The notes under the pieces were generated by a model. The model searched no databases. It was not told the origin of the DNA and was given only the letters and a program-made list of their open reading frames with translations. Of a DNA stretch of 37,828 bases, positions 36,394 through 37,828 are shown in pieces (the first letter of the stretch is position 1; every line of letters starts with the position of its first letter). The translations under genes and the position numbers were made by a program. The DNA is from a virus, in the IMG/VR virus record IMGVR_UViG_3300044816_000046, positions 1 to 37,828 of that record; one strand, 5' to 3'.

Positions 36394-36557
36394 CCGGGCG
36401 GCATCGGGACGACCGGGCGCCGTCGCAGGCGTGGCCGATGGTGTACTTCTTCGGGGTTTGGTTGCGGTCGGGATACCCGTCCCGCTATGACAGCTGGCCG
36501 GTCACGAACAAGCATCAACCGCGGTGGCAGCAGCTGCTTTCGGGGGTCTCCCGGTGA
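36390..36557 (+). CDS. Small Trp-rich protein, unknown
   Basis: 55 residues from GTG 36390; it overlaps its neighbours by 4 nt on both sides (GTGA). The sequence is rich in Trp and Arg (AWPMVYFFGVWLRSGYPS; KHQPRWQQLLSG), with no Cys and no full membrane span. Support is the coupling on both sides and unbroken coding. Confidence 0.5.
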   Translation: MTGRHRDDRAPSQAWPMVYFFGVWLRSGYPSRYDSWPVTNKHQPRWQQLLSGVSR

Positions 36558-36709
36558 GCGCGAATGAGTGGTTGGGTTTGGTGTCCTTCTTCATCCTTGT
36601 GTGGTTCGGCCTGCGTGCCTACGACCGGGTGCGGAAAGCGAACGCACACATCACTGCTGTCCTGGCCGAGTTTGAGGCTGCACACCCCCGACCCGAGGGG
36701 GAGAAGTGA
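36554..36709 (+). CDS. Small N-anchored membrane protein
   Basis: 51 residues from GTG 36554 (GTGA overlap on both sides). One membrane span (~6-20: WLGLVSFFILVWFGL) is followed by a charged helix (RAYDRVRKANAHITAVL) and an acidic end. It could be an early-expressed membrane effector; no family recognised. Confidence 0.55.
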   Translation: MSANEWLGLVSFFILVWFGLRAYDRVRKANAHITAVLAEFEAAHPRPEGEK

Positions 36710-36960
36710 GCGCCGTGACGGTGTACACGTCAGGACCGTCGTGCATGGCCTGCACCCTGACGAAACGGCACCTAGACCGCCGCGGAATCGACTACACCGA
36801 AGTCAGCATCAGCAGCGACGACAACATCCTCGAAGCCATCCAGTACCTCGGATTCAATACTGCACCAGTGGTTTGCGCGTCGACCCCCGATGGGGAGCTG
36901 GCCTGGGACGGCTACCGGCCAGACCGGATCGACGCCCTAGCGGAGGCCCCCCGTGCCTGA
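36706..36960 (+). CDS. NrdH/glutaredoxin-like redoxin
   Basis: 84 residues from GTG 36706 (GTGA overlap). It has the thioredoxin-fold pattern: VTVYTSGPSCMACTLTKRHL with redox pair Cys13-Met-Ala-Cys16, then GIDYTEVSIS and NTAPVV with the cis-proline. NrdH proteins feed electrons to class Ib ribonucleotide reductase, and phages carry them to raise dNTP supply; no reductase gene is seen in the window, so it would use the host enzyme. Confidence 0.8.
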   Translation: MSAVTVYTSGPSCMACTLTKRHLDRRGIDYTEVSISSDDNILEAIQYLGFNTAPVVCASTPDGELAWDGYRPDRIDALAEAPRA

Positions 36961-37495
36961 CTTCGTCCCCGTGTTCGAGAAGGCCGCTAAAGGTGTGTAC
37001 CGGTTCATCACTACAGCGTCAGACAACGTGGCGTTTCTTGTCCAAGGCGCTTGTCGTGCACCGGAATCCGGGTGGCCTGAGCGGCTGGCAGACACCGAAG
37101 CAGAGACCGAGGTGTGGCCGCCCCGTTCGTCTGCGTTCACGGACTGGGACTGCCCAGAAGATGCGGTGTACGACCCCGAGTGCGTGTGCGGTCATGCGGC
37201 TTCCGAACACGGACAGACCTTCGGCGGGCGCTGCTACCGCGTGGCCGGGCCGATTGGCTGCGGCTGCAACGAACTGCGCTTCCCAGACTCCGTAGTCGCC
37301 CCCGATACCGCCACCGCCACAAGCCTGCCGGGTCACCCCGACGTTGAAACGTCCGCTGCAACGCGGTCAACGGTCGTCTTCTGCGGTCAGTGCGACGTCA
37401 CACCGTGGCTGTATCGGCTGACGGACGGGACAAGCCGTGTCGTGTGCTCAAGCCACGGAGTGCTCGCCATTCTCAACTCGCAAGTCCAGAAGTAA
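36953..37495 (+). CDS. Cys/His-rich protein with two metal-binding regions
   Basis: 180 residues from GTG 36953, overlapping the redoxin by 8 nt. The N-terminal part begins MPDFVPVFEKAAKGVYRF. At ~77-105 is the CxCGH motif: CVCGHAASEH (Cys77, Cys79, His81, His86), GRC (Cys94) and CGC (Cys103, Cys105), the same order as in the 36005 gene. A second region near the end has FCGQCDVTPW and RVVCSSHG, another probable C2CH site. Function unknown; the repeated use of the motif suggests a family with a common partner. Confidence 0.65.
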   Translation: MPDFVPVFEKAAKGVYRFITTASDNVAFLVQGACRAPESGWPERLADTEAETEVWPPRSSAFTDWDCPEDAVYDPECVCGHAASEHGQTFGGRCYRVAGPIGCGCNELRFPDSVVAPDTATATSLPGHPDVETSAATRSTVVFCGQCDVTPWLYRLTDGTSRVVCSSHGVLAILNSQVQK

Positions 37496-37499
37496 GAAC

Positions 37500-37528
37500 G
37501 GTGCCGCCCCATGTGACGGGACGGCACC
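37500..37528 (+). terminator. Intergenic hairpin
   Basis: GGTGCCG (37500-37506) pairs with CGGCACC (37522-37528), extended inside by CCC/GGG after a bulged A. It sits 5 nt after a stop and before the next ribosome site (GAAAGGAA), and may end or attenuate the early operon. Confidence 0.5.
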
Positions 37529-37561
37529 AACCAGACAACGGAATCAACTGAAAGGAACCCG

Positions 37562-37828
37562 ATGTCCAGCAAGTCCAGTGTAAAGCGCACCGTCGTTAGT
37601 CAGGCGGAGCTTGATTCGGCGTTGGCCGACAAGGTGCGCGAGATCGTCATCGACAGTCCTGCGGGGGTGTGGTTGGAGATTTCTTCGTACGGCTCGGCCA
37701 CGGTGCGCGCGACCGGCTCGGCCACGGTGAGCGCGACCGACTCGGCCACGGTGAGCGCGACCGGCTCGGCCACGGTGAGCGCGTACGACTCGGCCACGGT
37801 GAGCGCGTACGACTCGGCCACGGTGAGC
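37562..37828 (+). CDS. Repeat protein (SATV repeats), 3' end outside window
   Basis: 89 codons are visible from ATG 37562, with GAAAGGAA upstream. The first ~42 residues are a normal helix-strand region (VSQAELDSALADKVREIVI; SPAGVWLEISS). From 37688 the protein is built from 8-residue units (Y/T)(G/D)SATV(S/R)A, six copies so far and still running at the edge. A strand-turn repeat of this length is expected to coil into a beta-solenoid. Function unknown; repeats of this SATV type are found in actinobacterial and phage proteins as fast-varying segments. Confidence 0.65.
   Translation, partial: MSSKSSVKRTVVSQAELDSALADKVREIVIDSPAGVWLEISSYGSATVRATGSATVSATDSATVSATGSATVSAYDSATVSAYDSATVS
37688..37828 (+). 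repeat. 24-bp tandem repeats
   Basis: Six head-to-tail copies (37688, 37712, 37736, 37760, 37784, 37808, the last cut by the window) share CTCGGCCACGGTG(A/C)GCGCG. Copies differ at the first codon (TAC or ACC) and second (GGC or GAC). Near-identity means recent expansion. Confidence 0.9.

Noticed and set aside
1-37828. Integrated prophage with host flanks
   Set aside because: An uninterrupted attP beside integrase lies in the middle of phage genes and there is no attL/attR pair, so the gene order is that of the free phage genome.

Overview
The window is most of the genome of a temperate, long-tailed phage (siphovirus) of a mycolic-acid-containing actinobacterium (order Mycobacteriales: Mycobacterium, Gordonia or Rhodococcus type host). 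The evidence is the canonical siphovirus gene order, high GC, a lysin B esterase that only makes sense against a mycolyl-arabinogalactan envelope, a lysin A of the mycobacteriophage type, and a tyrosine integrase whose adjacent attP matches the 3' half of an actinobacterial tRNA-Lys gene. Structural genes lie on one side of integrase-attP and regulatory/early genes on the other, so this is the virion (unintegrated) gene order. The window opens inside the major capsid gene and closes inside a repeat-rich gene.

Layout. 1-3582: capsid end, terminator, head-tail connectors, tail terminator, major tail protein. 3588-4060: a strong bidirectional terminator and a leftward lipoprotein gene inserted into the structural operon. 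4185-9494: tail assembly chaperones joined by a -1 frameshift, then the tape measure. 9491-22343: baseplate/minor tail proteins, including a protein with ten ATATAQA repeats, an SGNH-hydrolase tail protein, a DnaJ-type zinc-finger microprotein and a beta-helix tail fibre. 22375-28066: an elaborate lysis cassette (papain-like protease, lysin A with a probable internal start, holin, 30-residue membrane peptide, lysin B, and three more membrane proteins). 28099-28140: terminator.

28191-30740 is the lysogeny module: two leftward genes, a 391-bp control region with palindromes, a short leaderless transcript ending in a UUCG hairpin and a decayed gene end, then integrase and attP with repeated arm-type motifs. 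30874-32455 holds a leftward membrane protein with zinc ribbons, a small rightward gene and the leftward immunity repressor. 32508-32610 is a repressor/Cro-type switch with five CTGGAA/TTCCAG half-sites. From 32643 rightward is an early operon of overlapping genes: Cro-like regulator, an unknown protein, ParB-like protein, zinc finger-Bro-N-KilAC antirepressor, MerR-type excisionase candidate, small zinc and membrane proteins, a NrdH-like redoxin, and a gene ending in 24-bp tandem repeats.

The most interesting cross-cutting signal is a set of five genes or mini-genes (lipoprotein, leftward lysogeny operon, an 11-residue ORF, integrase, zinc-ribbon membrane protein) that each carry a TAC-type -10 box exactly 6-7 nt before the ATG and no Shine-Dalgarno. 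This predicts a leaderless, prophage-expressed regulon distinct from the SD-led lytic genes. Function assignments are from sequence patterns read by eye; no database search was run.
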